From Alteromonas halophila (GTDB lineage: Bacteria > Pseudomonadota > Gammaproteobacteria > Enterobacterales > Alteromonadaceae): 64,000 nucleotides of DNA. A program made the position numbers and the translations under genes. The stretch lies in NCBI RefSeq assembly GCF_014651815.1, contig NZ_BMXP01000002.1:372001-436000 (forward strand), in the 5' to 3' direction. Of the stretch, positions 46,119 to 56,878 are shown piece by piece (position 1 is the stretch's first letter; the number at the start of each line of letters is the position of its first letter). The notes below the pieces were generated by a model, which was not told the origin of the DNA, searched no databases, and saw nothing but the letters and a program-made list of their open reading frames with translations.

Positions 46119-49100
46119 ATGTTGTTATCTGACGTCTCTGTTAAGCGGCCGGTTTTTGCCACGGTAGTGAATCTGCTGCTGATTATCTTTGGTGTTGTTG
46201 CATTCAGCATGCTGTCGCTGCGTGAATACCCTGACATCGATCCGCCTATTGTGTCGATAAACACCAACTACCCCGGTGCCTCGGCCAATATTATTGAAAC
46301 CCGCATTACTCAGTTGCTGGAAGACAGGATATCCGGCATTGAAGGCATTAAAAATATTACCTCCAGCAGTCGCAACGGGCGCTCAGACATCACTATTGAG
46401 TTTAAGCTAAGCCGGGATATTGACGCCGCAGCCAATGACGTTCGCGAACGGGTCAGCCGGGCTCTGAATAATTTGCCTGATCAGGCCGATCCGCCGGAAG
46501 TTGCCAAAGCGAACTCTGATGAAAGTGTGGTGGTCTGGTACAACTTACGAAGCACCAATCTTAATACCATGGAGCTGACGGATTACGCCGAGCGATATCT
46601 GGTAGACAGGCTGTCGATTGTTGATGGGGTCGCCCGGGTCAGGGTCGGCGGCGGACGTACCTATGCCATGAAGGTCTTCCTGGACCGTAACGCCATGGCC
46701 GCCCGTGGCATCACTGTGGCCGACGTAGAGTCTGTGATCCGTTCAGAAAATGTTGAGCTGCCCGCCGGTGAAGTTGAATCCACTGACCGCAACTTTGAAG
46801 TCAGAGTGGCGCGCAGTTTCCTGACACCCGATGATTTCGCCAGTCTGACGGTGGCCGTTGGCGACGATGGTTATCTGGTGCGGCTTGGCGAGATTGCCAA
46901 TGTCAAGCTGGCTGCCGTTGACGATGAAACCGAATTTCGGGGTGACGGCGTCAATATGATTGGGCTGGGCGTGGTGAAACAGTCAAAAGCCAACACACTG
47001 GAAGTGGCGCGAGCGGCGAAAGCGCGCATCAATGAAATCAGCCAGACCCTGCCCGATAACATCTTTATTGTGCCGAGTTATGACTCCTCGGTATTCATTG
47101 AAGAATCCATCAGTGAGGTATACAACACGCTGGGTATTGCCATGCTGATGGTAGTGATCGTGATTTACCTATTCCTGGGGAACATCCGCGCCACGCTTAT
47201 TCCAGCCGTGACAGTCCCTGTGTCGCTGATTGGCGCATTCATTGTGATGTATGCGTTGGGCTTTTCGATCAACCTGCTGACGTTGCTGGCCATGGTGCTG
47301 GCGATTGGTCTGGTTGTGGATGATGCAATAGTAGTGCTGGAGAATATCTATCGGCGAATCGAGATGGGCGAGCCCTCGCTACTGGCGGCGTATCGTGGCG
47401 CTAAAGAAGTAGGCTTTGCTGTTATTGCGACCACCCTGGTGCTGATTTCTGTATTTGTGCCACTGGTATTTCTGGAAGGTAACATCGGTCGGCTGTTTAC
47501 TGAGTTTGCGCTGGCGATTGCCGCAGCCGTCGCGTTTTCCAGTTTCACGGCACTCACCCTTTCTCCCATGATGTCGTCGTTGCTGCTGAAAAAAAGGGAG
47601 CGGACCTCGGGCTTCGGCAGCTGGATGGACGCCAGGTTTACGGCGCTGGAAACTGGCTATTTTAATAGTCTGGCAAAAACGCTGCATCAGCCTGTGGCGA
47701 TGGTCTTACTGCTCCTCATTGCTATTGCCGCAATTATTCAGTTGTCTAATCGGGTACCCAGTGAATTTGTGCCGCGCGAGGACAGGGGGAACTTTTTTAT
47801 TCTGATGCAGGCGCAGGAAGGGGCCAGCTTTGAGAGTAATGCCGATAATCTGCGCAAAATTGAGGCGATTCTGATGCCTTACCGTGACGACGGCACAATC
47901 AGCCGGCTGCTGGTCAGAACACCGGGCTTTGGCGGCAATGCGGGGATTGCCATTGTGGGAGCGGCAGCCTGGGACGAGCGCGAATACAGCACCTTTGAAC
48001 TGATGGACGAGATCAGTGAAAAGCTCAATACCGTGCCCGATGTGCGCGCTTTCGCCATTATGCGAAGCGGCATTGCCGGTGGCTTTGGTCGTCCAGTGCA
48101 GTTTGTTTTGCAGGGCGATACTTATGAGAATCTGGTGGCCTGGCGCGATACGGTCATGCAAAAGGCCGCAGAAAACCCCAATTTGGTGAGACTGGACTCA
48201 GACTACAAAGAAACCTCACCGCAGCTGTTGGTAAATATCGACCGAGACCGTGCCGCTGACCTGGGTGTATCTATCTCTGATATTGGCCGCACGCTCGAGG
48301 TCATGCTGGGCCAGCGCCGCGTCTCGACGTATCTGGACCGGGGCGAAGAGTATGACGTGATCATGGAAGGCATTGAAGCCGATTACCGCAGCCCGAGCAG
48401 CATTGATAATCTTTATGTTCGCTCAAATCGCACCGGTGAACTGATCCCCATGGATAATCTGGTGTCATTCACTGAGCAGGCGACGTCAGCACAACTGAAC
48501 CGTTATAACCGCATGCGCGCAATCACAATATCCGCAAATCTTGCTGAAGGATATACCGTAGGCGAAGCACTCACTTACCTGGAGAATATTGTCGCAGAAG
48601 AGCTGCCCGAGGCAGTGTCGATAGACTATAAGGGAGAGTCCCAGCTTTACCAGGAGGCCGGTAACTCCTTTATTTATGTGTTTATACTGGCGCTGGCAGT
48701 GACTTACCTGATACTGGCCGCGCAGTTTGAAAGCTGGATCCATCCGCTGGTGATTATGCTGTCGGTGCCGCTGGCACTGGTCGGCGCGTACATCGGACTC
48801 TACCTGGCGGATATGTCGGTGAATATTTACAGCCAGATAGGCCTGGTCATGCTGATCGGTCTGGCGGCGAAAAACGGCATTCTCATTGTTGAGTTCGCCA
48901 ATCAGTTGCGGGATGCCGGTATGGCCTTCGAAGCCGCACTGAAAAAAGCAGCCACACAACGCTTGCGACCTATCGTTATGACCGGTTTTACCACTATCTT
49001 CAGCTCACTGCCGCTGGTGCTGGCAAGTGGTCCCGGCGCAGAAAGCCGGATGGCCATAGGTATGGTGATATTTTCAGGGGTACTGGTATCGGCGTTCATG

Positions 49101-49223
49101 ACGTTGTATGTGGTTCCAACGGCATACCTATGGATGGCCAAACATACCAATTCGCCGCTTAAACGCACCAAGCGCCTGGAAGCGCTTAACGCTTCCATTC
49201 CCTACAATAAAGCGGACGACTAA
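46119..49223 (+). CDS. RND efflux transporter, HAE1-type permease
   Basis: A 1034-residue inner-membrane pump with 12 helices and two large periplasmic loops. It starts LSDVSVKRPVFATVVNLLLI, and has the proton-relay helix IGLVVDDAIVVLENI (two acidic residues), GEPSLLAAYRGAKEVGF and, in the second half, IGLAAKNGILIVEFANQL. It is of the hydrophobe/amphiphile group, exporting drugs, dyes or natural toxins by proton antiport. No outer-membrane channel gene is in the operon, so TolC is the likely exit. Confidence 0.92.
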   Translation: MLLSDVSVKRPVFATVVNLLLIIFGVVAFSMLSLREYPDIDPPIVSINTNYPGASANIIETRITQLLEDRISGIEGIKNITSSSRNGRSDITIEFKLSRDIDAAANDVRERVSRALNNLPDQADPPEVAKANSDESVVVWYNLRSTNLNTMELTDYAERYLVDRLSIVDGVARVRVGGGRTYAMKVFLDRNAMAARGITVADVESVIRSENVELPAGEVESTDRNFEVRVARSFLTPDDFASLTVAVGDDGYLVRLGEIANVKLAAVDDETEFRGDGVNMIGLGVVKQSKANTLEVARAAKARINEISQTLPDNIFIVPSYDSSVFIEESISEVYNTLGIAMLMVVIVIYLFLGNIRATLIPAVTVPVSLIGAFIVMYALGFSINLLTLLAMVLAIGLVVDDAIVVLENIYRRIEMGEPSLLAAYRGAKEVGFAVIATTLVLISVFVPLVFLEGNIGRLFTEFALAIAAAVAFSSFTALTLSPMMSSLLLKKRERTSGFGSWMDARFTALETGYFNSLAKTLHQPVAMVLLLLIAIAAIIQLSNRVPSEFVPREDRGNFFILMQAQEGASFESNADNLRKIEAILMPYRDDGTISRLLVRTPGFGGNAGIAIVGAAAWDEREYSTFELMDEISEKLNTVPDVRAFAIMRSGIAGGFGRPVQFVLQGDTYENLVAWRDTVMQKAAENPNLVRLDSDYKETSPQLLVNIDRDRAADLGVSISDIGRTLEVMLGQRRVSTYLDRGEEYDVIMEGIEADYRSPSSIDNLYVRSNRTGELIPMDNLVSFTEQATSAQLNRYNRMRAITISANLAEGYTVGEALTYLENIVAEELPEAVSIDYKGESQLYQEAGNSFIYVFILALAVTYLILAAQFESWIHPLVIMLSVPLALVGAYIGLYLADMSVNIYSQIGLVMLIGLAAKNGILIVEFANQLRDAGMAFEAALKKAATQRLRPIVMTGFTTIFSSLPLVLASGPGAESRMAIGMVIFSGVLVSAFMTLYVVPTAYLWMAKHTNSPLKRTKRLEALNASIPYNKADD

Positions 49224-49232
49224 GCAGCCCTT

Positions 49233-49256
49233 GCCCGTGCTGATGCGCGGGCTTTT
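49233..49256 (+). terminator. Terminator of the RND operon, overlapping the porin 5' end
   Basis: GCCCGTGC (49233-49240) and GCGCGGGC (49245-49252) pair with one G-T wobble around TGAT, followed by TTTT. The first ATG available to the downstream porin frame lies inside this hairpin. Confidence 0.72.
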
Positions 49257-50403
49257 CCGCTGTTACTTTCCTGGCATTGCAGACACTCAAATTAACGGTT
49301 TCGCTAATTTTATCGGCGGCATGACACTGGACGATGATGAGGCAGTGTATGGTTACGACAGCGACTTTGGCTTTAAGCCAGCGTCCGTTTTTGGCCTGCA
49401 GGTGCGCGGCGAAATCAGCGACAAGCTATCAGCCACTGCGCAGCTGGTAGGGCGCGGAAGTGAAGACTACGACGCTGACTTTGAGTGGGCATATATGACG
49501 TATTCAGTCACGCCCAATACCAGCATCAGTGCTGGCCGTTTACGGGTTCCGCTATTTAAATATTCATCCTCACTGGATGTTGGCTATGCCTATCACTGGA
49601 TAACCCCGCCTCAATCGGTCTACAACATTGATTACAACAATATTGACGGGGTCCGGGTAGATTATCAGAACTACGTTGGCAACTGGGAGTACAGCGGTCA
49701 GCTTACGGCCGGGCGCATTGAAACTGACACACTGATTGCCGGTACGCCGGCAAACCTGACTCTGACGAATGTGGTGAGTGTCTCTATGGACGTTACCCGT
49801 GACTGGTTTAGCGCCAGAGCCCTTTATGGTGTCGGTAGTGTCAGCGCACAAAACGATGATTACGAGGGCTTTATTGCCGGACTTCGTCAGTTTGGGCAGG
49901 TCGTCAGCACTGCGCCAGGCGTTGCAGACAACCTGAATATCGACGATGACTCAGGCACCTTCTTTGAACTTGCAGTCGACATTGATAAGTATGACTGGTT
50001 TTTGGGAGCCGAATACACCCGAGTAGACGTGGATGAGTCTGTGATTGCAGTTAACGATGCCTGGTATGTAACGGCCGGTATGCGTATAGGCAAGTTCACG
50101 CCGCATATTACCTATGAGCGGGAAGAGGCAGACAACAGCGATCAGTTTGGTTATCTGGCTGGGTTGCCAGGCACGATTTCCACCGGAGATACCGCACTGG
50201 ATGCCGGCTGGGCTCAGCTCTATCAGACCGCACAGGGTATCGTGGCCACCCAGGCTGCAGAAACTGCGGCCGTGACCGCTGGCGTGCGCTACGATGTCCA
50301 GCCGGGACTTGCACTCAAAGCTGGTATGACCTGGTATGAGGATAAGCGAAATGCATTAAATGATGCCACACTACTGAGAGTCGGAGTAAATTATACCTTT
50401 TAA
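49243..50403 (+). CDS. Porin-like outer-membrane protein with missing signal peptide (probably 5'-truncated)
   Basis: From residue ~17 (ADTQINGFANFIGG) the 386-residue product follows the Alteromonas-type porin family: ATAQLVGRGSEDYDADFEWAY, SISAGRLRVPLFKYSS, SLDVGYAYHWI and a C-terminal barrel ending VGVNYTF. The terminal Phe is normal for outer-membrane barrels. The residues before ADTQ (MRGLFRCYFPGI) are not a signal peptide, and only 70 bases separate the RND stop from the mature start. These are filled mainly by the RND terminator. The frame extends back to 49108 inside the RND gene, without a better start. As it stands the protein could not reach the outer membrane. Confidence 0.7.
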   Translation: MRGLFRCYFPGIADTQINGFANFIGGMTLDDDEAVYGYDSDFGFKPASVFGLQVRGEISDKLSATAQLVGRGSEDYDADFEWAYMTYSVTPNTSISAGRLRVPLFKYSSSLDVGYAYHWITPPQSVYNIDYNNIDGVRVDYQNYVGNWEYSGQLTAGRIETDTLIAGTPANLTLTNVVSVSMDVTRDWFSARALYGVGSVSAQNDDYEGFIAGLRQFGQVVSTAPGVADNLNIDDDSGTFFELAVDIDKYDWFLGAEYTRVDVDESVIAVNDAWYVTAGMRIGKFTPHITYEREEADNSDQFGYLAGLPGTISTGDTALDAGWAQLYQTAQGIVATQAAETAAVTAGVRYDVQPGLALKAGMTWYEDKRNALNDATLLRVGVNYTF

Positions 50404-50600
50404 ACGAGTAAGGCGGCACAGGGTGAGTGTCGCCTTACTACTTACTAAAGGTTTAGCAAAATGTGGGGATATAACTAGGAAAGGGTGAACAGAACTGTCG
50501 TCGTTTAACTGTCATGAGCGGTGTAGCGATGACAAAATCATCCCAAGGTGCCAGGTTGCGCACATACTGGTATATCCCATTACAAAAGGAGCAGGTGCGG

Positions 50601-52220
50601 ATGAGTTTTTTAACGAGAATGCCGATAGCAACAAAGATATTTTTAATTCCCGGCATTGCTGTCCTCAGCTTTGTGGTTTATCTGCTGATAACCATTTACA
50701 CCGCACTTGATAATGGTGAGCTGCTTGATCGTGCGCAGAAGGTTCAGTTTCCCGCACTGCAGCTGTCGGCGTCGACGCTGGTGGATATGCGGGAGGTGCG
50801 TGATACGCTGTCCAGTGCTGTGACGACAGGGGATGAAGACACGCTCTTGCAGGCCGAGCAGCTGGCAGAAAATGTTGATACCGGGCTTGATCAGATTGTC
50901 GCTATCAGCGGCGGTTTCAGCGGCGAAATAAGCCGCATTCGAGAGGGCTTTAACGACTACTTCTCTGTTGCGCACGATGTTTCCCGATCCATGATTGACG
51001 GAACCGCAGATTTTAGCCGTATTGGTCAGTTGTCAGAACAGATGAATGCCTCCTTTGACGACGCAGTTAGCGCGATGAGCGTGTTCAGAGATAAGCAGCA
51101 GGCAGAGTTTGAACAGGCCTTCAGTGATACCGAGAGTGCCAATACCTCGCTGATCAGCACTGGGATAGTGATTAGCATCGTGATGACGCTGATACTGTTT
51201 GCGACAGCCATTCCGATCGTGCGCGGCATTACCCAAAGCATTGTTGATGTGGTTCGCTCGCTAAAAGATATTGCACAGGAAAACGGGGATCTGACCGTAC
51301 GTATTTCAACTAACAGCAAAGATGAAATCGGCGATTTGGTCTACTGGTTCAATCAGTTTATGGATAAACTCCAGGGCGTGGTAAAAGATGTGGTTGAGGC
51401 CAGCTTACCGTTGTCCAACCTGGCGCAGGACCTGCGTGGCCTGACCGAAGAAACCGGACGGACGATTGATGTCCAGCAGGCTGCGGCGGGGGATGCCAAG
51501 CACGCCGTTGACACCATGAGTCACTCGGTAGACGATGTCGCACAAAGTGCCGCACAGGCTGCTAACGATGCCGGTGAAGCAACCGACGCGGCAACGGAAG
51601 GCAAACAGATTGTTGAGCAAACGGTAGCAAGTATTCAGCAACTGGCAGAGAATGTGCGGGAAACCGCGGGGGTGATTGGCCGGCTTGAACAAGACAGTAA
51701 TAAAGTCGGCTCTGTTCTTGATGTCATCAAGGGGATTGCCGAGCAAACCAATCTGCTGGCATTAAACGCCGCAATTGAAGCCGCTAGGGCCGGCGAGCAG
51801 GGCAGAGGCTTTGCCGTGGTTGCCGATGAAGTCAGAACGCTGGCCTCGCGCACGCAACAGTCAACAGAAGAGATTCAGAACACCATTGAGCAGTTACAGA
51901 GCGCTGCAAAATCTGCCGTGGATGTGATGGCGCGGGGGACCGAGCAGGCCGGCGCCAGCGTCGATACTGCCAACCGGGCAGGTGCCAGCCTGGAAACCAT
52001 CACCAGTACCATTGGCCGTATCAATAGCATGAACGAGCAAATTGCGCGTAATACCGAGGACCAGCGCAATGTGGCATCTGACATTGTTAAGCATGTTGAT
52101 GTCATTCATGTGCGTACCGAGGAAACCGCTGAACGCTCTGATCAGTTGGGAAGTATGTGTAACGAGCTGGCCGATCTGGCGCAGAACCTGGAAGCTATTG
52201 CCAAGCAGTTTAGGGTGTAA
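50601..52220 (+). CDS. Methyl-accepting chemotaxis protein
   Basis: The start at 50601 ([14 protein letters not shown]) gives 539 residues; an in-frame ATG at 50514 is followed by an unlikely extension. Two membrane helices (~11-32 and ~185-205) enclose a helical periplasmic sensor domain. A HAMP domain ([19 protein letters not shown]) and the cytoplasmic signalling rod follow, with the conserved tip [20 protein letters not shown] (about residues 385-405). No C-terminal pentapeptide for CheR/CheB tethering. The ligand is unknown. No che genes lie adjacent. Confidence 0.92.
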   Translation: MSFLTRMPIATKIFLIPGIAVLSFVVYLLITIYTALDNGELLDRAQKVQFPALQLSASTLVDMREVRDTLSSAVTTGDEDTLLQAEQLAENVDTGLDQIVAISGGFSGEISRIREGFNDYFSVAHDVSRSMIDGTADFSRIGQLSEQMNASFDDAVSAMSVFRDKQQAEFEQAFSDTESANTSLISTGIVISIVMTLILFATAIPIVRGITQSIVDVVRSLKDIAQENGDLTVRISTNSKDEIGDLVYWFNQFMDKLQGVVKDVVEASLPLSNLAQDLRGLTEETGRTIDVQQAAAGDAKHAVDTMSHSVDDVAQSAAQAANDAGEATDAATEGKQIVEQTVASIQQLAENVRETAGVIGRLEQDSNKVGSVLDVIKGIAEQTNLLALNAAIEAARAGEQGRGFAVVADEVRTLASRTQQSTEEIQNTIEQLQSAAKSAVDVMARGTEQAGASVDTANRAGASLETITSTIGRINSMNEQIARNTEDQRNVASDIVKHVDVIHVRTEETAERSDQLGSMCNELADLAQNLEAIAKQFRV

Positions 52221-52247
52221 AGTAAAACAGACATAGCGTCAAAAACA

Positions 52248-52273
52248 AAAAAGCCGGCATATGCCGGCTTTTT
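52248..52273. terminator. Bidirectional terminator between the chemoreceptor gene and rpoD
   Basis: A perfect 26-base palindrome: AAAAAGCCGGCAT joined directly to ATGCCGGCTTTTT. It ends both convergent transcripts. Confidence 0.9.
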
Positions 52274-52297
52274 GCGTATTACCCAATGCAATTCGCG

Positions 52298-54127
52298 CTA
52301 CTCGTCGAGGAAGCTGCGCAACTGTTCTGAACGGCTTGGGTGGCGAAGCTTACGTAACGCTTTCGCTTCAATCTGCCGGATACGCTCACGGGTAACGTCA
52401 AACTGCTTGCCCACTTCTTCCAGCGTGTGGTCCGTGTTCATATCGATACCAAAACGCATACGCAGTACCTTAGCTTCACGGGCGGTAAGACCGGCCAGTA
52501 CTTCTTGTGTAGCATTTTTCAGGCTGCCTCCGGTAGCAGAGTCCAGTGGCTGAATAATGGTACTGTCTTCAATGAAGTCACCCAGATGCGAATCTTCGTC
52601 ATCGCCAATGGGGGTTTCCATTGAAATGGGCTCTTTGGCAATTTTCAGCACTTTACGGATTTTGTCTTCAGGCATTAGCATGCGTTCGGACAGCTCTTCC
52701 GGCGTTGGCTCGCGCCCCATTTCCTGAAGCATCTGACGGGAAATCCGGTTCAGCTTGTTGATTGTCTCGATCATGTGCACAGGAATACGGATCGTACGGG
52801 CCTGATCTGCAATAGACCGCGTGATTGCCTGACGGATCCACCAGGTGGCATAGGTTGAGAACTTATAACCACGGCGGTATTCAAATTTATCTACCGCTTT
52901 CATCAGGCCGATGTTGCCTTCCTGAATGAGGTCAAGGAACTGCAAGCCACGGTTGGTGTACTTTTTGGCGATTGAAATTACCAGACGCAGGTTGGCCTCG
53001 ACCATTTCTTTCTTGGCCCGGCGTGCTTTGGCTTCACCAATCGACATGCGACGGTTAATGTCTTTAATATCGGCGATCACCAACCCGGTTTCCTGCTCAA
53101 CCTGGTTCATTTTGGCAATACAGCGCTCAATTTCTTCGCGGTGCGCTTTTAACACGTCGGTATAAGCGTCGCCGGTATCAATGGCTTCGCTCAGCCAGTC
53201 TGTTGAAGTTTCGTTGCCAGCAAATGCGCGAATGAATTCTTTCTTCGGCATCTTTGCGTTCACAACGCAATATTTCATCACCAGACGTTCCTGAATACGG
53301 ACCTTGTCCATCATGGCACGCATGTTTTTAACCATGCGGTCAAATTGCTTCGGTACCAGGCGGAACTCTTTGAAAATATTGCTCAGCGCTTCGATTTGCT
53401 CACGCGCTTCTTTGTGCGAACGGCCTTTCTTCTCGATAACGCCACGGGTTACGGCATACTGGTCACGCAGCTCCTGGAACTTGGCGCGCGCATGCTCAGG
53501 ATCTACGCCGGTATCTTCTTCTTCGTCGTCCTCGTCTTCGTCGTCATCTTCGTCTTCAAGCTCTTCTTCTGACAACTCAGAGCCGACATGCGTTGCCGTT
53601 GGTGCCATATCCTGCTCGTCATCAGGATCAACAAACCCAGAGATAATGTCGCTTAGACGAATCTCTTCGGCTTCATACAAATCCCACTGATCCAACAGGT
53701 AGGTAATGGCCTCCGGATACTCGGCCACGGAGCACTGAACCTGGTTAATACCATCTTCAATGCGTTTTGCGATTTCAATTTCGCCTTCGCGGGTCAGCAG
53801 TTCTACGGTTCCCATTTCCCGCATGTACATGCGGACAGGGTCGGTGGTTCTGCCAATTTCGCTTTCGACGGTGGCCAGCGCCTGTGCGGCAGCTTCCGCT
53901 GCATCCTCATCGGCGGTGGCTTCCTGCATGAGCAGTTCATCAGAATCCGGAGCGGCTTCTGACACCTGTATGCCCATGTCATTGATCATGCGGATAATAT
54001 CTTCGATTTGATCAGAATCGATGATGTCTTGCGGCAGGTGGTCATTTACTTCCGCAAAGGTCAGATACCCTTGCTCTTTACCTTTTGCAATCAGGAGCTT
54101 AATCTGAGACTGCTTGCTTTGCGCCAT
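52298..54127 (-). CDS. rpoD: RNA polymerase sigma factor RpoD (sigma-70)
   Basis: The start at 54127 ([20 protein letters not shown]) gives 609 residues, as in relatives; an upstream in-frame ATG at 54151 was rejected. Region 1.1 is followed by the acidic non-conserved insert ([17 protein letters not shown]), region 2 ([32 protein letters not shown]), region 3 and region 4 ([19 protein letters not shown]). It is the primary sigma factor. It lies at the end of the macromolecular-synthesis operon behind dnaG, with its own promoter in the gap. Confidence 0.96.
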   Translation of the reverse strand: MAQSKQSQIKLLIAKGKEQGYLTFAEVNDHLPQDIIDSDQIEDIIRMINDMGIQVSEAAPDSDELLMQEATADEDAAEAAAQALATVESEIGRTTDPVRMYMREMGTVELLTREGEIEIAKRIEDGINQVQCSVAEYPEAITYLLDQWDLYEAEEIRLSDIISGFVDPDDEQDMAPTATHVGSELSEEELEDEDDDEDEDDEEEDTGVDPEHARAKFQELRDQYAVTRGVIEKKGRSHKEAREQIEALSNIFKEFRLVPKQFDRMVKNMRAMMDKVRIQERLVMKYCVVNAKMPKKEFIRAFAGNETSTDWLSEAIDTGDAYTDVLKAHREEIERCIAKMNQVEQETGLVIADIKDINRRMSIGEAKARRAKKEMVEANLRLVISIAKKYTNRGLQFLDLIQEGNIGLMKAVDKFEYRRGYKFSTYATWWIRQAITRSIADQARTIRIPVHMIETINKLNRISRQMLQEMGREPTPEELSERMLMPEDKIRKVLKIAKEPISMETPIGDDEDSHLGDFIEDSTIIQPLDSATGGSLKNATQEVLAGLTAREAKVLRMRFGIDMNTDHTLEEVGKQFDVTRERIRQIEAKALRKLRHPSRSEQLRSFLDE

Positions 54128-54339
54128 ATACCCTACACTTCTAACATTCAATTAAGTTGCACGAATAGTGGATGCTTACTTCAACACTTTCGCTATCGTA
54201 TCGATGCCGCTTCCGCCTGGTGTCATATTTGCTGACACCTGCACGGGTCTTGCTGCCCGCTATCCGGCTTATTGATTTACTTTGCCGCGATGATTGCAAT
54301 GGTTGTCTAAACCAACACGCGGTCATAAGCGAATTAGCC

Positions 54340-54369
54340 AGTATAGCAGATTTAAAGCTATTTTGACCA
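54340..54369 (-). promoter_or_regulatory. Internal promoter before rpoD
   Basis: On the reverse strand TGGTCA (54369-54364), 18 bases, then TATACT (54345-54340). The -10 box is near-consensus. The start would lie about 200 bases before the rpoD ATG in the 310-base dnaG-rpoD gap. The rest of the gap shows no gene. Confidence 0.6.
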
Positions 54370-54437
54370 GAGGCCGCCTCACATTGCTGACTAAAAAAGC
54401 GTCGCCAAGTGCAATGTATGATATATACGGATCTCTC

Positions 54438-56219
54438 TTAGCTGCGCTGACGCTCTTTCATCAGCAGGTTGAGTTCCTGTTTTTCAACCTGTGTTAACGA
54501 TTGCACCCTGGCCCGTGACAGCAAGGTGTCGATTCGGCTGTCAAAATGCCAGTCCAGTAAACGGGCAAAACTGTCCACGTAAACCTGTTGTGCGTCGTCG
54601 TCGCTAACTAAATGTTCCTGTCCTAATAACTTACCGATAGCCTGTGAATGGGGATCAGCGCGAAAGTTTTCAATCAACTGGGCGGTGGAGGAGGCTGGGT
54701 GCTGCTGGCAATATTGATGTACAGCGATCAACACCGGCATACCGGGTAAACCAGAATCCGCCAGAATAGCGGGGTCGACATCTGGGCACTCGCTTGCCAG
54801 TGGCGGATGTTCTACCAGCAGGCGTACCATCATACGCAGTGGCGAGACCCGTGATTTATTGGTGTACATAGCAGATGGAGAGGGCGCTGCACGGGAACTG
54901 CGGGTGTTGGCCTGCTTAATGTCGTGCTGTAAACGAAAGCGGTCATACTCTTTCGTATGTTTGGCCAGTTCTTCTTCGAGCAACAGGCGTTGATCGTCAC
55001 CGTCTATCTGGTCTATTAGTGGCTGCGCCGCGGATTTCAGTGCCAGTTTTCCTTCGGGCGTACCGACATTGTGATTTTTTAACAGCGAGTCGAAGAAAAA
55101 CTGCGACAACGGCATGGCCTTGCTGAGTAGTTCTGTAAAACCATCCTGACCGACTTTTCTCACCATGGTATCAGGGTCTTCGCCGTCAGGCAGAAAGAGA
55201 AACGACAACTGGACACCGTCTTTCAGCGCTGGCAGCGCATTCTCAAGTGCTCGCCAGGCCGCATCGCGACCGGCGCGATCGCCATCGTAGCAACAAACGA
55301 CCTGTGAGGAACTGCGCAGCAACATCTGAATATGCTCGGGCGTAGTAGCGGTACCAAGGGCGGCAGTAGCATTATTGATGCCGAACTGACTTAAGGCCAC
55401 CACATCCATATAGCCTTCAACCACCATTACGGTATTGAGCTGCCGGTTTTGCTGACGCGCCTGATAATACCCGTACAATTCCCGGCCTTTATGAAAGATG
55501 CGGGTTTCCGGCGAGTTCAGGTATTTCGGTCCGCCGTCTTCCAGTACCCGGCCACCAAAGCCAACCACGCGACCCCGCCGATCACGGATGGGGAACATAA
55601 TGCGGTTGCGGAAAAAGTCATACTGCTTACCGCTGTCATTGCGGTTTATCAGCTTCAGATCGATAAGTTGCTGTATGCGTTGTTCCGATGTACCAAACGT
55701 ACTCAGCACGGCATCCCAGCTCTCTGGCGCGAAGCCTATTTCCCAGTGTTTGACCACTTCGCCGGACAGCCCCCGCGACTTCAGGTAATCAATCGCTTGC
55801 TGCCGGTTGTCGTGCGAGCGCAGCTGTTGCTGATAAAAGCGGGCGACCTGCTCCATGAGGGCATAATCATCCTGCTGCTGCTGGCGCTCCTGTTCAGTGC
55901 GTTGCGGCAGGTGTCCTTTTTCGCGGGGCACCTCAAGGCTGTGGTAGCGGGCCAGCTCTTCGATGGCTTCGACAAAGTCGAGGCGGTCAAATTCCATCAT
56001 GAAAGAAATAGCATTGCCATGTGCGCCACAGCCAAAACAGTGGTAGAACTGTTTATCCTGACTTACGGTAAAGGACGGCGTTTTTTCATTGTGAAACGGG
56101 CAGCAGGCCTGGTAGTTTTTACCGGCTTTCTTAAGTTTTACACGGCTGTCGACGATATCCACGACATCGGTGCGCGCGAGTAGATCGTCAATAAAGTCGC
56201 GGGGGATCTTTCCTGCCAT
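54438..56219 (-). CDS. dnaG: DNA primase
   Basis: The 593-residue primase starts MAGKIPRDFIDDLLARTDVV; the ATG at 56231 would add four residues. The CHC2 zinc finger is CCPFHNEKTPSF...YHCFGCGAHGN, and the TOPRIM catalytic core has VVEGYMDVVAL and CCYDGDRAGRDAAWRA. The C-terminal DnaB-binding domain follows. It makes RNA primers at the fork. In the order rpsU-yqeY-dnaG-rpoD, with yqeY between the usual rpsU and dnaG. Confidence 0.96.
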   Translation of the reverse strand: MAGKIPRDFIDDLLARTDVVDIVDSRVKLKKAGKNYQACCPFHNEKTPSFTVSQDKQFYHCFGCGAHGNAISFMMEFDRLDFVEAIEELARYHSLEVPREKGHLPQRTEQERQQQQDDYALMEQVARFYQQQLRSHDNRQQAIDYLKSRGLSGEVVKHWEIGFAPESWDAVLSTFGTSEQRIQQLIDLKLINRNDSGKQYDFFRNRIMFPIRDRRGRVVGFGGRVLEDGGPKYLNSPETRIFHKGRELYGYYQARQQNRQLNTVMVVEGYMDVVALSQFGINNATAALGTATTPEHIQMLLRSSSQVVCCYDGDRAGRDAAWRALENALPALKDGVQLSFLFLPDGEDPDTMVRKVGQDGFTELLSKAMPLSQFFFDSLLKNHNVGTPEGKLALKSAAQPLIDQIDGDDQRLLLEEELAKHTKEYDRFRLQHDIKQANTRSSRAAPSPSAMYTNKSRVSPLRMMVRLLVEHPPLASECPDVDPAILADSGLPGMPVLIAVHQYCQQHPASSTAQLIENFRADPHSQAIGKLLGQEHLVSDDDAQQVYVDSFARLLDWHFDSRIDTLLSRARVQSLTQVEKQELNLLMKERQRS

Positions 56220-56272
56220 CTGGGTTATCACTATTTGCAGCGTACCGGATGCGCTGCATCCGGTCGCCGTCG

Positions 56273-56719
56273 TTACTGGTTAAGCCGGGCTTTAATTTTC
56301 TGACTGACAGCACCCATATCGGCGCGGCCCTGTACCTGTGGCTTGAGTGTGCCCATGACCTTACCCATATCCTGCATGCCGCTGGCGCCTGTGGCTGTGA
56401 CTGCATCATCAATCAGCGTATCAAGCTCTGCATCACTTAGCGGCGCCGGCATAAAGTCTTCAAGAACGGTGATTTCTTCACGCTCTTTACTGGCCAGATC
56501 ATCACGGCCAGCGTCATCATACTGAGCAGCGGCATCCTGGCGCTGCTTGACCATTTTAGTCAGGATCGCCAGTACGTCAGTATCGCTCAGCGTAATTTGT
56601 TCATCAATTTCGCGCTGCCGGATGGCAGCCAGCGCCATTCTGATTGTACCTAAGCGGGTTTTATCCTTTGCGCGCATTGCTTCTTTCTGTGCAGCGCTTA
56701 ATTCATCTTTTAATGCCAT
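56273..56719 (-). CDS. GatB/YqeY domain-containing protein
   Basis: The 148-residue product is of the YqeY family: ALKDELSAAQKEAMRAKDKTRLGTIRM, then ILTKMVKQRQDAAAQY, LEDFMPAPLSDAELD and MGKVMGTLKPQVQGRADMG (each in parts). It resembles the tail domain of GatB, the amidotransferase subunit, and binds tRNA in that protein, but YqeY itself has no proven role. It lies between rpsU and dnaG as in many gammaproteobacteria. Confidence 0.9.
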   Translation of the reverse strand: MALKDELSAAQKEAMRAKDKTRLGTIRMALAAIRQREIDEQITLSDTDVLAILTKMVKQRQDAAAQYDDAGRDDLASKEREEITVLEDFMPAPLSDAELDTLIDDAVTATGASGMQDMGKVMGTLKPQVQGRADMGAVSQKIKARLNQ

Positions 56720-56828
56720 GACTATGCTAACCCATGTGATTATTTGATTTAGGGGAATGAATAACTAGGATACCATGGTGATTTCACCAAGAAGAGACAA
56801 CTTTCACTTTTTTCAGGGCGCAGAAACA

Positions 56829-56858
56829 CGAAAGGTGCTGCACAAGCAACACCTTTCG
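56829..56858 (-). terminator. Hairpin between rpsU and yqeY
   Basis: CGAAAGGTG and CACCTTTCG pair perfectly around a 12-base loop. Read leftward, the tail is TGTTTCTGCG, so termination is likely partial. This fits the known need for much more S21 than primase. Confidence 0.6.
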
Positions 56859-56878
56859 GGATAATAATGAACCCTGTC

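Noticed and set aside
49108-49242. Upstream extension of the porin frame inside the RND gene
   Set aside because: It translates a shifted frame of the RND C-terminus and does not supply a signal peptide.
53304-53690. Long forward frame opposite rpoD with a serine run
   Set aside because: It is the complement of the acidic GAA/GAC-rich insert of sigma-70, a common shadow.
55449-56183. 244-codon forward frame opposite dnaG
   Set aside because: It lies wholly inside dnaG, has no family features and no ribosome-binding site.
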